A stretch of 54,518 nucleotides of DNA from Rhodobacterales bacterium 56_14_T64 (lineage in GTDB: Bacteria; Pseudomonadota; Alphaproteobacteria; Rhodobacterales; Rhodobacteraceae): positions 1 through 54,518 of the forward strand of contig MAAY01000103.1 of NCBI GenBank assembly GCA_002162795.1, in the 5' to 3' direction. Within the stretch, counting starts at the first letter, position 1, and every line of letters begins with the position of its first letter. Of this stretch, positions 24,590-33,693 are shown one piece after another. Below the pieces are notes generated by a model. The model ran no database searches. It saw only the letters and a list, made by a program, of their open reading frames with translations, and had not been told where the DNA came from. The position numbers and the translations under genes were made by a program.

Positions 24590-24621
24590 AAAAAAACGCG
24601 CCCTCCAGCGGAAGGCGCGTT
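24590..24621 (-). terminator. Rho-independent terminator of the aminotransferase unit
   Basis: Read on the minus strand, AACGCGCC and GGCGCGTT (24614-24621 with 24595-24602) form an 8-bp stem followed by a run of seven T. It is placed 30 bases after the aminotransferase stop. Confidence 0.9.
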
Positions 24622-24650
24622 GGTCTCTATTCCTGGGCTGAAACTTAGGC

Positions 24651-25835
24651 TTAGATGCCGGCGTCCATGATTGCCTGGGCCAGTATCGGGATTGTATCGG
24701 CGTTCAGTCCGGCGATGTTCATGCGGCTGTCGCCAACCATATAGATGCCGTGTTCGGCGCGCAGCGCTTCGACCAATTCAGGCGTAGTGCCAAGCAGCGA
24801 GAACATGCCACGGTGCTGCGCAAGGAACCCAAAACGGTCAGAGCCAGACAGGCGCTGCAGCTCATCGGCCAGACTTTGACGCAGGCCCAGCATACCCAGA
24901 CGGACATCTTCCAGTTCGGCTGCCCAATCGGCGCGCAAAGCGTCATCGTTCAGGATCATCGTCACCAGTCGCGCACCATGATCCGGCGGGAACGAGTAGT
25001 TCTGCCGGTTCAGAAAGGCCAGCGTGCCTTGGTTCAGCTTTTGCGACGCGGCATCATTCGATACCATCATCAACAGACCGGTCCGCTCGCGGTAGATGCC
25101 AAAGTTCTTGGAACAACTGGCCGCGATCAGACACTCAGGCGTGCCCGCAGCCACCATCCGAACACCAACAGCGTCTTCGTCCAAGCCGTCGCCAAAGCCC
25201 TGATAGGCAATGTCGATCATCGGAACCACTCCGCGCGCATTCAACAGGTCGATCACCTCTTGCCACTGCACCGCGTTCAGGTTGGCACCGGTTGGGTTGT
25301 GACAGCAGCCATGCAACAAAACCACGTCGCCTTTGACGGCTGTTTTCAGATCCTCGATCATACCATCGAAATTGACGCCACAAGTGCTGCGGTCGAAATA
25401 GCGATAGGTGACGGTCTCGATGCCAAGATAGTTCAGAATGGAAATGTGGTTGGGCCAGGTCGGATCCGACACAAACACCCGCGCCGAAGGATTGGCAATC
25501 TTGATCAGTTCAAACGCCTGACGCACGGCACCAGTGCCGCCGGGGGTGGCCGCAGCAGCAATATTGCCGCGCTCAACCGCATCCCCCAGGATCAGCTTGA
25601 TCATCGCATCCGAATAAGCCGGATCGCCGACCAGACCAACATAGGACTTGCTGATCTGCTCTTCCCACAGCTTGTGCTCGGCCGCCTTGATCGCGCGCAT
25701 CACCGGAGTGACACCCTGCGCGTTCTTGTAGACACCAACGCCAAGGTCGATTTTATCCGAGCGCGGGTCCTCGCGGAACTTCTGCATCAAAGCCAGAATT
25801 TTGTCTGCGGGTTGGGGTTTCAGGGTTTCGAACAT
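24651..25835 (-). CDS. Aromatic-amino-acid/aspartate aminotransferase (class I)
   Basis: A 394-residue PLP enzyme of the AspC/TyrB type. It starts FETLKPQPADKILALMQKFR and has KIDLGVGVYKN, GCCHNPTGAN with the cofactor Asn, DIAYQGFGDGL, and SCSKNFGIYRERTG with the PLP-binding Lys. The closing SRMNIAGLN contains the substrate carboxylate Arg. It transfers amino groups between aspartate or aromatic amino acids and 2-oxoglutarate. The sequence alone does not separate TyrB from AspC specificity. ATG 25835 shares one base with the stop of the sulfurtransferase gene (TGATG), so the two are translated together. Confidence 0.92.
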   Translation of the reverse strand: MFETLKPQPADKILALMQKFREDPRSDKIDLGVGVYKNAQGVTPVMRAIKAAEHKLWEEQISKSYVGLVGDPAYSDAMIKLILGDAVERGNIAAAATPGGTGAVRQAFELIKIANPSARVFVSDPTWPNHISILNYLGIETVTYRYFDRSTCGVNFDGMIEDLKTAVKGDVVLLHGCCHNPTGANLNAVQWQEVIDLLNARGVVPMIDIAYQGFGDGLDEDAVGVRMVAAGTPECLIAASCSKNFGIYRERTGLLMMVSNDAASQKLNQGTLAFLNRQNYSFPPDHGARLVTMILNDDALRADWAAELEDVRLGMLGLRQSLADELQRLSGSDRFGFLAQHRGMFSLLGTTPELVEALRAEHGIYMVGDSRMNIAGLNADTIPILAQAIMDAGI

Positions 25836-26689
25836 CAGTTCTCTCCGGTTGCAACGGGTAAAGTCGGGAAGGCGCCCCATTCGGTCCAGGACCCATCATA
25901 CAGCGCGTGATCACTTTTTCCGATCCGTTCCAGCGCCAGGCTCAGAACGGCGGCTGTCACACCAGAGCCGCACGAGGTGATCGCAGGCTTGGCCAAATCC
26001 ACACCGGCGGCCTCAAAAATTGCGCGCAACTTGTCAGTGGGTTTCATGGTGCCATCAGCGTTTAACAGCGTGGTGAACGGCACGTTTTTTGCCCCGGGAA
26101 TGTGGCCTGCACGCAGACCCTGACGTGGCTCTGGGCTATCACCACGGAACCGGGCAGCAGCGCGAGCATCAATGATTTCATGATCCCCCAACTTGGAGGC
26201 AGCCGACACCTGCGTAACGTCTCGGACCATGTGGTTCTGCACCCGGACCGTCATGTGGCGGTCACGGATCACCGGCGGCATGTCTTCAACCGCGCGACCC
26301 TCGGCCTGCCATTTGGGAAAACCGCCATCCAGCACGGCGACATTGGCCTGCCCCATCAAACGGAACAGCCACCACACACGCGCCGCTGAAAACAGCCCTA
26401 CCCCGTCATAGACCACCACCTGATGACCATCACCCACGCCCATCGCCCGCAGGCGCGACATGAATTTCTCAACCGGTGGCACCATATGTGGCAGCTCGGA
26501 CCGGTGATCCGAAATTTCGTCAATGTCAAAAAACCGCGCCCCCGGAATGTGGGCCGCGTCATATTCCGCACGGGCATCACGTTCCATCGCGGGCAAATAC
26601 CACGAGGCATCCAGCAGCCGCAGATCAGGATCTTTCAGATGAGCCGACAGCCATTCAGTGGAAACCAGTGTTTTCGGATCGTCTTGCAT
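25835..26689 (-). CDS. sseA: 3-mercaptopyruvate sulfurtransferase
   Basis: A 284-residue tandem rhodanese. Domain 1 (about residues 10-140) carries RLLDASWYLP and HIPGARFFDIDEISD. Domain 2 has EIIDARAAARFRG, GHIPGAKNVPF and the active-site loop CGSGVTA with catalytic C240. The CG(S/T)G(V)T loop fits mercaptopyruvate rather than thiosulfate specificity. ATG 26689 has a GGAGG just upstream. The downstream aminotransferase shares a base with its stop. Cysteine transamination to 3-mercaptopyruvate followed by sulfur transfer is a sensible two-step route for this gene pair, which I infer from the coupling. Confidence 0.93.
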   Translation of the reverse strand: MQDDPKTLVSTEWLSAHLKDPDLRLLDASWYLPAMERDARAEYDAAHIPGARFFDIDEISDHRSELPHMVPPVEKFMSRLRAMGVGDGHQVVVYDGVGLFSAARVWWLFRLMGQANVAVLDGGFPKWQAEGRAVEDMPPVIRDRHMTVRVQNHMVRDVTQVSAASKLGDHEIIDARAAARFRGDSPEPRQGLRAGHIPGAKNVPFTTLLNADGTMKPTDKLRAIFEAAGVDLAKPAITSCGSGVTAAVLSLALERIGKSDHALYDGSWTEWGAFPTLPVATGEN

Positions 26690-26804
26690 AAAATCCTCCC
26701 AAGCGCGCGTTGTCCAAGGCCTACTATTGGCCGCAGAGAGTCGCAAGGAAAAGGCAGGGTTTTGTAGGGTCTTGACGCACAGCCAGAGCTAAAATGCAGA
26801 AAAC

Positions 26805-27284
26805 TCACGGGTTCCCAAGTGGCTTTCGCATATTGATACCCGTTTCGTGAAACTCAGCGGACAAGTACAGCTGGTGCGCCCTCTTGTTGTCAGCAGCCAC
26901 CCGCAGCTTGATATCGCAATGCCCGGCATCCAAGACCCTAGCTTCAAGCGCCGCCAGAGCCACCCTGGCGTAACCCTTGCCACGGTGTGGCGGCAAAATA
27001 CAGAAATCGCTGATGAAGACTGACCCGCCCTCTGGTTCCGGTTTGCACCAAAAATAGCCCAGAGTCGGCCCCTCTTCCAAACCATCACTCACAATGCAGA
27101 ACAGATCCTGTCCGGGACTATCGACACCCTGCTCCAGATCGGCCGTGACCTCTTGCTCGGCCCGCTCACGCGCTGTTTCTAAATCCACATCATAATTTGA
27201 CGAGATTTCTGCCGCATAGTCGGGAATGAAATAGGCAAGGTAATCCAGGAATTCACCAGCGCGCATTTGACGAAGACGTATCAT
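26805..27284 (-). CDS. GNAT family N-acetyltransferase
   Basis: A 159-residue GNAT protein. VFISDFCILPPHRGKGYARVAL is motif A with the acetyl-CoA loop RGKGYA, and VAADNKRAHQLYLSAEFHETG is motif B. The N-terminus includes an amphipathic DYAAEISSNYDVDLETARERAEQEV helix typical of YycN-like stand-alone acetyltransferases. The substrate is unknown. It starts 31 bases after smpB ends and is probably cotranscribed with it. Confidence 0.87.
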   Translation of the reverse strand: MIRLRQMRAGEFLDYLAYFIPDYAAEISSNYDVDLETARERAEQEVTADLEQGVDSPGQDLFCIVSDGLEEGPTLGYFWCKPEPEGGSVFISDFCILPPHRGKGYARVALAALEARVLDAGHCDIKLRVAADNKRAHQLYLSAEFHETGINMRKPLGNP

Positions 27285-27315
27285 TTTACCCCCCTCAGCA
27301 ATACCGCAGCGGTCC

Positions 27316-27792
27316 TTAGCCGTGATCCTTCATCACCCGAGACTTCTGCCGCGACCAGTCACGTTTGGCTTCCGTGGCGCGTTTATCGTGGTTCTGCTTA
27401 CCTTTGGCGATGCCGATTTTAATCTTCACCAGCCCCTTGTGGTTGAAGTACATCACCAGCGGCACCAGGGTCATGCCCTTGCGCTGGGTGGCATTCCACA
27501 GGTTCGACATCTGTTTGCGCGATACCAGCAGTTTTCGGCGGCGGCGTTCGAGATGTTTAAAGGTCTTGGCCTTATCGTAGGGCGCGATGTACGAGTTCAC
27601 CAACCACAGCTCACCATCCTCGACGGCGGCATAGCTCTCGGCGATGTTGGTTCCGCCAGTCCGAGCGCTCTTGACCTCCGAGCCCTCGAGAATAATGCCG
27701 CATTCCAGATCGTCATCGATGAAATAGTCATACCGCGCACGGCGGTTTTCGGCGATGACTTTATAATTCGGATCTGATTTTTTCTGGGCCAT
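27316..27792 (-). CDS. smpB: SsrA (tmRNA)-binding protein SmpB
   Basis: A 158-residue SmpB of standard length. [29 protein letters not shown] gives the beta-barrel start, and [16 protein letters not shown] and [24 protein letters not shown] complete the barrel. The basic C-terminal tail ([22 protein letters not shown]) becomes helical in the mRNA channel. It brings tmRNA to stalled ribosomes for trans-translation. No ssrA gene is visible in the window. Confidence 0.96.
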   Translation of the reverse strand: MAQKKSDPNYKVIAENRRARYDYFIDDDLECGIILEGSEVKSARTGGTNIAESYAAVEDGELWLVNSYIAPYDKAKTFKHLERRRRKLLVSRKQMSNLWNATQRKGMTLVPLVMYFNHKGLVKIKIGIAKGKQNHDKRATEAKRDWSRQKSRVMKDHG

Positions 27793-27849
27793 GGTGGCCA
27801 GATGTAAGGCGGCTTTGGAGCGGGCGCAAGATAGGAACCGTCGTCGGCT

Positions 27850-28749
27850 TCAACGCCCACTGGCAGGACTTGCGGCACGGGCTGAGGCCAGCCGACGCGA
27901 ATAGCGATCCCGCAGAACCGTGAACAATCCGCTGCCGACAATCACCACGCTGCCCACCACGGTCAACACATCCGGCTGCTCGCCAAACACCAGCACACCC
28001 AGCACCATGGCAAACACTAATCTAGTGTACCGGAACGGCGCCACCACCGAGATTTCACCCGAGCGCATCGCTCCGGTCAGCGCGTTATAGGCAATCACCC
28101 CAAACACCGTTGCGGCGGCAAGTTTGCCCCACGCCAGCGGGCTCGGCCAACTGGCACCACCGGTCCATCCCAAAATCACGCAACCGGCGACAATAAGCAT
28201 CGCAAACCCGTAGACCCCCAACTGGTGGTTCGACATGGACGGCGGCGCTGCACGTGTCGCCAGATCGCGCCCCGCAAAACCCAGGGTGCCAATGACGGCA
28301 AAAATCGACGCCGGCTCAAAACCGCTCAGCCCTGGGCGCAGGATCAGCAATACGCCGCAAAACCCGATCGCAATCGCCACCCAGCGCCGCCAACCGACCT
28401 GCTCACCAAAGAACACCACTGCCCCTGCAGCCACCACCAGCGGCGTCGCCTGCAAAATCGCCGAAGCCGACGACAATGGCGTCAACGCGATGGCCAATGT
28501 ATAGCCGATTCGCCCCACCACCTCAGAAACCGAGCGCAACAACAGCGGGCGCGTGCAGATCGCCGGGTGCAACAATCGCTGCCCCTGCGCACGCGCCAGG
28601 CCCATAAAGATGATCGTTCCGCCAAGACCGAAGATAATCAGAATCTGCCCCACTGGCAGGCTATGCGCGGTGGACTTGATAAACATGTCCTCTAGCGCAA
28701 AGCCCAGCATCGCCACCACCATCAGCAGACTGCCGCGAAACGTCTCCAT
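27850..28749 (-). CDS. EamA-domain DMT-superfamily transporter
   Basis: A 299-residue protein with ten hydrophobic helices in two EamA halves. The first ends in LSSASAILQATPLVVAAGAVVFFGE and the second in VAPFRYTRLVFAMVLGVLVFGEQPD, the duplicated family motif. These exporters move metabolites such as amino acids, or drugs; the substrate cannot be read from sequence. ATG 28749 removes a 38-residue non-hydrophobic extension. It lies 85 bases after the XRE-cupin regulator gene on the same strand and may share its transcript. Confidence 0.88.
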   Translation of the reverse strand: METFRGSLLMVVAMLGFALEDMFIKSTAHSLPVGQILIIFGLGGTIIFMGLARAQGQRLLHPAICTRPLLLRSVSEVVGRIGYTLAIALTPLSSASAILQATPLVVAAGAVVFFGEQVGWRRWVAIAIGFCGVLLILRPGLSGFEPASIFAVIGTLGFAGRDLATRAAPPSMSNHQLGVYGFAMLIVAGCVILGWTGGASWPSPLAWGKLAAATVFGVIAYNALTGAMRSGEISVVAPFRYTRLVFAMVLGVLVFGEQPDVLTVVGSVVIVGSGLFTVLRDRYSRRLASARAASPASGR

Positions 28750-28834
28750 AATGGCTATCTCCCGGATGGCTGAACGTGCAGCCACGATGTGTAGAGACGA
28801 CGACACCCCTTCACAAGTGAAGTACTTGCCTGAT

Positions 28835-29398
28835 CTAGGGTTTTTCCTGCGGCATAACCGCATGACGATAATGATGCATGTTCAAAAATCCCGCCCCGCC
28901 AGTCGCGTTGCGATAGCCATGCGGCTGGTCCGCCGAAAACCGCAAGCCCTGCCCGGCTGACAACGGCACCCATTCGCCATCGCGCAGCACCTCCAACTCT
29001 CCCTCCAACACAAAAACCTCTTCGGTCACGCCTTGATCATGGGCTTGGGATTCGTGGCTTTGGCCCGGCTTCAAGCTCACGTGAAAAGTTTCAGCCCTCA
29101 GTTCCGGATCATAGGGAAAGACCATTTTCACTGCGATACTGCCTGGAAACTGAACCGTCTTAAAAACGCCTCCACCCTGACTTGGTGTACGGGCCGCCTC
29201 GTCAATCAGCGCCGTCAACGGCAGGTGAAACCCCTTGGCGATCTTCCACAGCGTCGCAATGGTCGGACTTGATTCGCCGCGCTCGATCTGGCCCAGCATC
29301 GCTTTACTTACCCCGGTCAGCTCCGCAACCTTGGACAAGCTCAGACCGGATTCAGCGCGAATTTTGCGTAGGTTAAGGGTAATCATCTCTTCGCTCAT
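28835..29398 (-). CDS. XRE family regulator with C-terminal cupin domain
   Basis: A 187-residue regulator. The helix-turn-helix (LRKIRAESGLSLSKVAELTGVSKAMLGQIERGESSPTIATLWKIAKG) spans about residues 10-60. The cupin sensor domain covers about 95-180, with SHESQAHDQGVTEEVFVLEGE and a closing HGYRNATGGAGFLNMHHY that keep metal-binding His. The family senses small molecules and commonly represses an adjacent transporter. Twin palindromes (29421-29462) in the short divergent region with the BenE gene are almost surely its operators. Confidence 0.92.
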   Translation of the reverse strand: MSEEMITLNLRKIRAESGLSLSKVAELTGVSKAMLGQIERGESSPTIATLWKIAKGFHLPLTALIDEAARTPSQGGGVFKTVQFPGSIAVKMVFPYDPELRAETFHVSLKPGQSHESQAHDQGVTEEVFVLEGELEVLRDGEWVPLSAGQGLRFSADQPHGYRNATGGAGFLNMHHYRHAVMPQEKP

Positions 29399-29420
29399 CT
29401 AGCCGTCCATAAAAAGACTT

Positions 29421-29436
29421 GTGCGTTATAACGCAC
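29421..29436. promoter_or_regulatory. Operator 1 of the XRE-cupin regulator
   Basis: GTGCGTTATAACGCAC is a perfect 16-base palindrome, lying 23 bases before the regulator's start and paired with a near-identical site 26 bases away, centre to centre (29447-29462). Confidence 0.8.
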
Positions 29437-29446
29437 GTTGCGTATT

Positions 29447-29462
29447 GTACGTTATAACGCAC
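29447..29462. promoter_or_regulatory. Operator 2 of the XRE-cupin regulator
   Basis: GTACGTTATAACGCAC differs from operator 1 at one base. It lies 38 bases before the BenE gene start. The 26-base centre spacing puts the two sites about 2.5 turns apart, consistent with two dimers or a looped complex controlling both divergent genes. Confidence 0.75.
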
Positions 29463-29499
29463 GCAACCCTAGCCGACTCGCCAGCATAGGAAAACCCAC

Positions 29500-30705
29500 A
29501 TGTTGAACAGCCTGAAGCTTTCGCATCTTGCCGCTGGCGCGATTGTGGTTCTGGTCGGCTATACCAGTTCGGTTGCCATCATTTTTCAGGCGATCGAGGC
29601 GGTCGGCGCAACCCAAGCCCAAGCCAACAGCTGGCTGGCCGCGCTTGGCCTTGGCATGGGGCTGACAACCCTTGCCCTGTCTCTGTGGTTTCGCATGCCA
29701 ATCCTCACCGCCTGGTCCACCCCGGGTGCTGCCCTGTTGGCGGTTGGCCTAAAGGACGTGCCCATGGATCAAGCTATCGGAGCCTTTGTATTCTGCGGCG
29801 CCCTGCTCACCCTGACTGGCCTCACCGGCTGGTTCCAGCGCCTATCACGCCTGATCCCCGACACATTGGCCAATGCACTGCTGGCCGGCATTCTGTTCCA
29901 GTTTGGCCTGTCAGCCTTTACCGCACTCAACGACGACACCGCGCTGGTCGCCCTGATGGGCGCAACCTTCCTTGCCGGTCGTCTCTGGTTTCCCCGCTAC
30001 ACCATACCGGTTGTCCTGATATCCGGCTGCCTCTGGGCCGGGTTCTCGGGTTCGTTCGGCAATCTCGAGCAGTTGGACTTCAGCCTCACCGCGCCTGAGT
30101 TTGTCATACCCAGCTTCTCACTTCCGGTGCTAATCGGCGTCGGTCTGCCGCTGTATATCGTCACCATGTGCTCGCAAAACATGCCCGGCGTGGTCACCTT
30201 GCGCGCAGCCGGATACCAACCACCCGTCTCGGCCAGCCTGACAGTGACGGGCATTGCCACCCTGCTGCTGGCTCCGTTTGGCGGCTACGCCCTCAACCTG
30301 GCCGCCATCACCGCCGCCATCTGCGCGGGCCCCGAGGCCGATGATGACCCCAAAACCCGCTACATTGCCAGTGTCGTGGCCGGCATTCTCTATTGTCTTG
30401 TCGGATTGGGCGGCGCCACGGTCATCAGCCTGTTCCTGATCGCTCCCAAGGCACTGGTGGCCACCATCGCGGGCCTCGCCCTGCTCTCGACCATCGGCAA
30501 CAGCCTGTCGCAGGCCTTGTCAGACGCCAACGGTCGCGAGGCCGCATTGATCACCTTTATGACCACCGTCTCGGGCATCAGTTTCTTTGGAATCGGGGCT
30601 GCCTTCTGGGCCTTGGTCCTTGGCCTCATCACCCACCGGATCCTCAAACTTCGAAGCCAGCCCACCAGACAGTCCGCCACCATACCTCTGGCTCATAAAA
30701 ATTAG
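29500..30705 (+). CDS. benE: Benzoate/H+ symporter family transporter BenE
   Basis: A 401-residue membrane protein with about 11-12 helices. AIIFQAIEAVGATQAQANSWL and WSTPGAALLAVGL near the start, the IVTMCSQNMPGVVTLRAAGYQPP signature in the middle and PFGGYALNLAAITAAICAGPEADDD all match BenE. The family is named for benzoate uptake in Acinetobacter, but there are no benzoate catabolic genes here, so the real substrate may be another compound. The divergent XRE-cupin gene and the two operators suggest substrate-responsive repression. A leader of 91 bases separates it from ilvD, so cotranscription of ilvD is possible but not certain. Confidence 0.88.
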   Translation: MLNSLKLSHLAAGAIVVLVGYTSSVAIIFQAIEAVGATQAQANSWLAALGLGMGLTTLALSLWFRMPILTAWSTPGAALLAVGLKDVPMDQAIGAFVFCGALLTLTGLTGWFQRLSRLIPDTLANALLAGILFQFGLSAFTALNDDTALVALMGATFLAGRLWFPRYTIPVVLISGCLWAGFSGSFGNLEQLDFSLTAPEFVIPSFSLPVLIGVGLPLYIVTMCSQNMPGVVTLRAAGYQPPVSASLTVTGIATLLLAPFGGYALNLAAITAAICAGPEADDDPKTRYIASVVAGILYCLVGLGGATVISLFLIAPKALVATIAGLALLSTIGNSLSQALSDANGREAALITFMTTVSGISFFGIGAAFWALVLGLITHRILKLRSQPTRQSATIPLAHKN

Positions 30706-30798
30706 CCAACTGGTCTCAAAACAACTCAAGACAGCCCCGACATATTGCATTTGTTGCGCAAATCGTGTCCCTGAGGGCAAATATAGGGAAACAGCTCA

Positions 30799-32631
30799 AT
30801 GCCATTTTACCGATCCAGAACCTCAACCCATGGCCGCAACATGGCAGGCGCACGCGGCCTGTGGCGCGCCACCGGCATGACCGACAGCGATTTTGGCAAG
30901 CCAATCATCGCCATCGTCAACTCCTTCACCCAATTTGTGCCCGGTCACGTCCACCTCAAGGATCTGGGCCAGATGGTCGCCCGCGAAGTCGAAGCCGCCG
31001 GGGGTGTTGCCAAAGAATTCAACACCATCGCGGTAGATGACGGCATCGCCATGGGCCATGACGGCATGTTGTATTCGCTGCCCTCGCGCGAAATCATCGC
31101 CGACTCGGTCGAATACATGGTCAACGCCCACTGCGCCGACGCCATGGTCTGCATCTCAAACTGTGACAAGATCACGCCGGGGATGATGATGGCCGCCATG
31201 CGCCTGAACATTCCGGTGATCTTTGTCTCTGGTGGCCCGATGGAGGCCGGCAAGATCGACCTCGAAGATCTGGACATGAAGAAGATCGATCTGGTCGATG
31301 CCATGGTTGCCGCCGCCAGCGAAACCCTGACAGATGCACAGGTCCAGCACATCGAAGAGAACGCCTGCCCCACTTGTGGCTCGTGTTCGGGCATGTTCAC
31401 CGCCAACTCGATGAACTGTCTGGCCGAGGCGCTGGGTCTGGCCCTGCCCGGTAATGGCTCAACTCTGGCCACCCACTCGGACCGCAAGAACCTGTTCCTT
31501 GAGGCCGGCCGCAAAATCGTCGACATCACCAAGCGCCACTACGAGGGCGAGGAAAAAGGCCTGTTGCCGCGCGATATCGCCACGTTTGCAGCCTTTGAGA
31601 ACGCTATGTGCGTGGACATCGCCATGGGTGGATCGACTAACACTGTTCTGCACCTGCTAGCCATCGCCCATGAGGGTGAAGTCGATTTCACTATGAATGA
31701 CATGGATCGTCTCAGCCGCAATGTTCCTTGTCTGTGCAAAGTCGCGCCCAATGTCGAAAACGTCCACATGGAAGACATCCACCGCGCCGGTGGTATCTTC
31801 TCGATCCTGGGCGAGCTGTATCGCGCCGGTCTGCTGCACGGCGACGTATCCACGGTGCATTCCAACACCATGGCCGAGGCCATCGGCAAATGGGATATCA
31901 CAGTGGCCAACAACCCCGAAGCCGAACACTTGTTCAAAGCAGCCCCCGGTGGCGTGCGCACAACCCAGGCCTTTAGTCAGTCCAACCGCTACAAAGAGCT
32001 GGACAAAGACCGCAAAGGCGGCGTGATCCGCAGCAAGGAACACGCCTTTAGCCAGGACGGTGGCCTTGCCGTGCTGTTCGGCAATATCGCGCTGGACGGT
32101 TGCATCGTGAAAACCGCCGGCGTCGATGCCAACATCCTGCAATTCACTGGCTCGGCTTACGTCTGCGAAAGCCAGGACGCTGCCGTTAGTGACATCCTGA
32201 CTGGCAAGGTCAAGGCGGGCGACGTGGTTGTCATCCGCTACGAAGGTCCACGTGGTGGCCCCGGCATGCAGGAAATGCTCTACCCGACCAGCTATCTGAA
32301 ATCCAAAGGTCTGGGCAAAGACTGCGCGCTGCTGACCGACGGTCGTTTCTCTGGCGGCACCTCGGGCCTGTCCATTGGCCACGTCTCACCCGAGGCAGCC
32401 GAAGGCGGCACCATCGGTCTGGTGGAACACGGCGACAAGATCGAGATCGACATCCCTAACCGTTCAATCCATCTGGCCGTGTCCGACGAGGTACTGGCTG
32501 AGCGTCGCAAGGTGCAGGACGAAAAAGGCTGGAAGCCCGCCAAATTGCGCAAGCGTAAGGTGTCCACAGCCCTAAAAGCCTATGCTAAGCTGACCACCAG
32601 TGCCGCCAAAGGTGCTGTACGCCAGGTTTAG
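30799..32631 (+). CDS. ilvD: Dihydroxy-acid dehydratase
   Basis: A 610-residue IlvD. Iron-sulfur and active-site motifs are all present: [54 protein letters not shown], and [25 protein letters not shown] near the C-terminus. It dehydrates 2,3-dihydroxy-isovalerate and -methylvalerate in valine and isoleucine synthesis. It stands alone, with no other ilv gene nearby. The start at ATG 30799 gives the standard N-terminus ([21 protein letters not shown]). A cluster of hairpins follows the stop. Confidence 0.97.
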   Translation: MPFYRSRTSTHGRNMAGARGLWRATGMTDSDFGKPIIAIVNSFTQFVPGHVHLKDLGQMVAREVEAAGGVAKEFNTIAVDDGIAMGHDGMLYSLPSREIIADSVEYMVNAHCADAMVCISNCDKITPGMMMAAMRLNIPVIFVSGGPMEAGKIDLEDLDMKKIDLVDAMVAAASETLTDAQVQHIEENACPTCGSCSGMFTANSMNCLAEALGLALPGNGSTLATHSDRKNLFLEAGRKIVDITKRHYEGEEKGLLPRDIATFAAFENAMCVDIAMGGSTNTVLHLLAIAHEGEVDFTMNDMDRLSRNVPCLCKVAPNVENVHMEDIHRAGGIFSILGELYRAGLLHGDVSTVHSNTMAEAIGKWDITVANNPEAEHLFKAAPGGVRTTQAFSQSNRYKELDKDRKGGVIRSKEHAFSQDGGLAVLFGNIALDGCIVKTAGVDANILQFTGSAYVCESQDAAVSDILTGKVKAGDVVVIRYEGPRGGPGMQEMLYPTSYLKSKGLGKDCALLTDGRFSGGTSGLSIGHVSPEAAEGGTIGLVEHGDKIEIDIPNRSIHLAVSDEVLAERRKVQDEKGWKPAKLRKRKVSTALKAYAKLTTSAAKGAVRQV

Positions 32632-32638
32632 AAACCAT

Positions 32639-32722
32639 ACCCGGCCTGCCGACGTGGTGGGCCGGGTGCGACAAAAGCCGGAATTTTCGAAAATTCCGTT
32701 TCGTTTTCTTCAAAGAAAACGG
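32639..32722. terminator. Three consecutive hairpins between ilvD and the sulfotransferase gene
   Basis: Stem 1 is ACCCGGCC (32639-32646) with GGCCGGGT (32660-32667). Stem 2 is the perfect palindrome GGAATTTTCGAAAATTCC (32680-32697). Stem 3 is CGTTTTCT with AGAAAACG (32702-32721). They lie between two convergent stops. T-rich tracts follow stems 2 and 3 on the plus strand, so the block probably terminates both genes. Confidence 0.75.
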
Positions 32723-32724
32723 CT

Positions 32725-33543
32725 CTATTCACCCAACTTTGCGTGCACTTCGTCCAGATCGATTTCACCAATCGGCATCTTGTTCGACGGATCCTCAAAA
32801 TCATATTTGAACAGGTTGAAATCGCGTTTGTAGATCTCATAGATCAGATGCATCGACAGATCGTCAAAATAGTCCTCAACCGGATGCGCCCGCTTGGGAC
32901 CATGGCCTTCGCTTTCGTTAAAGCGTGGGATGCTGGCCAGATCAACCGGATGCGGCGTCTCGATCGCGTCCATCACATCCTGCATGCCGTCGTTAAACGC
33001 CTCGGTCCACAGGATCTTGTCATATTTGCCACCGTTCCAGATGAACGTCGAAACATGCCCTGACATCGCGGACCAATGGATATCCGGATCCATCGGACGG
33101 CGATAGCGTACCGTGTCGCGCACAAACAACAAGAACCGGCGGAAGCTGCGGATTTGGTCAAACTCTTGCTTGCCATCATCGCCACCAACCTCGATGCCAT
33201 ATTCATAAGTTAGCTTGGGCACCAGATTGCCGCGATAGCGTTTGCCATTGCGTTGGATACCGCAGATTTTGTCAAAGAATGAGCTCAGGATCCGAGTGTA
33301 AGGGTTGCGCACGCAGGTAAAGGAATACGACCGGTGCCCCTGCACGTTGCGCGTAATCGGCCCCTGGCTTTCCTCTAGCGCCCACTTATGCAGCCCGGAT
33401 TTTGCGTCGTGAATGTCACCGTCAAAAAATTCGCCCTGATCCGAATAATACATGATCTGGCCAATGGTCGAGCAGGCGCATTTGGGCACCACGCGGTACA
33501 CCACGCTCTCACTGGTCGTCATCCAAGTGCCCGGAAATCCCAT
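32725..33543 (-). CDS. Sulfotransferase, carbohydrate type
   Basis: A 272-residue sulfotransferase family 2-like protein. The 5'-phosphosulfate-binding loop is VPKCACSTIGQIMYY near residue 18. The 3'-phosphate loop is SFTCVRNPYTRILSSFFDK (about residues 74-92). The C-terminal part has FIWNGGKYDKILWTEAFND and HPVEDYFDDLSMHLIYEIYKRDFNLFKYDF, the usual end of carbohydrate sulfotransferases. It should move sulfate from PAPS to a sugar or other acceptor. It diverges from a GT14-like glycosyltransferase gene over 150 bases, so I infer a shared cell-surface glycan. Confidence 0.88.
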   Translation of the reverse strand: MGFPGTWMTTSESVVYRVVPKCACSTIGQIMYYSDQGEFFDGDIHDAKSGLHKWALEESQGPITRNVQGHRSYSFTCVRNPYTRILSSFFDKICGIQRNGKRYRGNLVPKLTYEYGIEVGGDDGKQEFDQIRSFRRFLLFVRDTVRYRRPMDPDIHWSAMSGHVSTFIWNGGKYDKILWTEAFNDGMQDVMDAIETPHPVDLASIPRFNESEGHGPKRAHPVEDYFDDLSMHLIYEIYKRDFNLFKYDFEDPSNKMPIGEIDLDEVHAKLGE

Positions 33544-33693
33544 ATGCTCTCACCTCTACCCGTGCTGCATTCTTGCGGTTACTGACGATTGCAGACATCT
33601 ATATGCAAAAACCAGAACTAACTGGTTTATTCAATCAGACTTCGCCCTTATCAAGAGGTACAATGCAAAGAAAACAGGTGTACTGTCTCCAAT

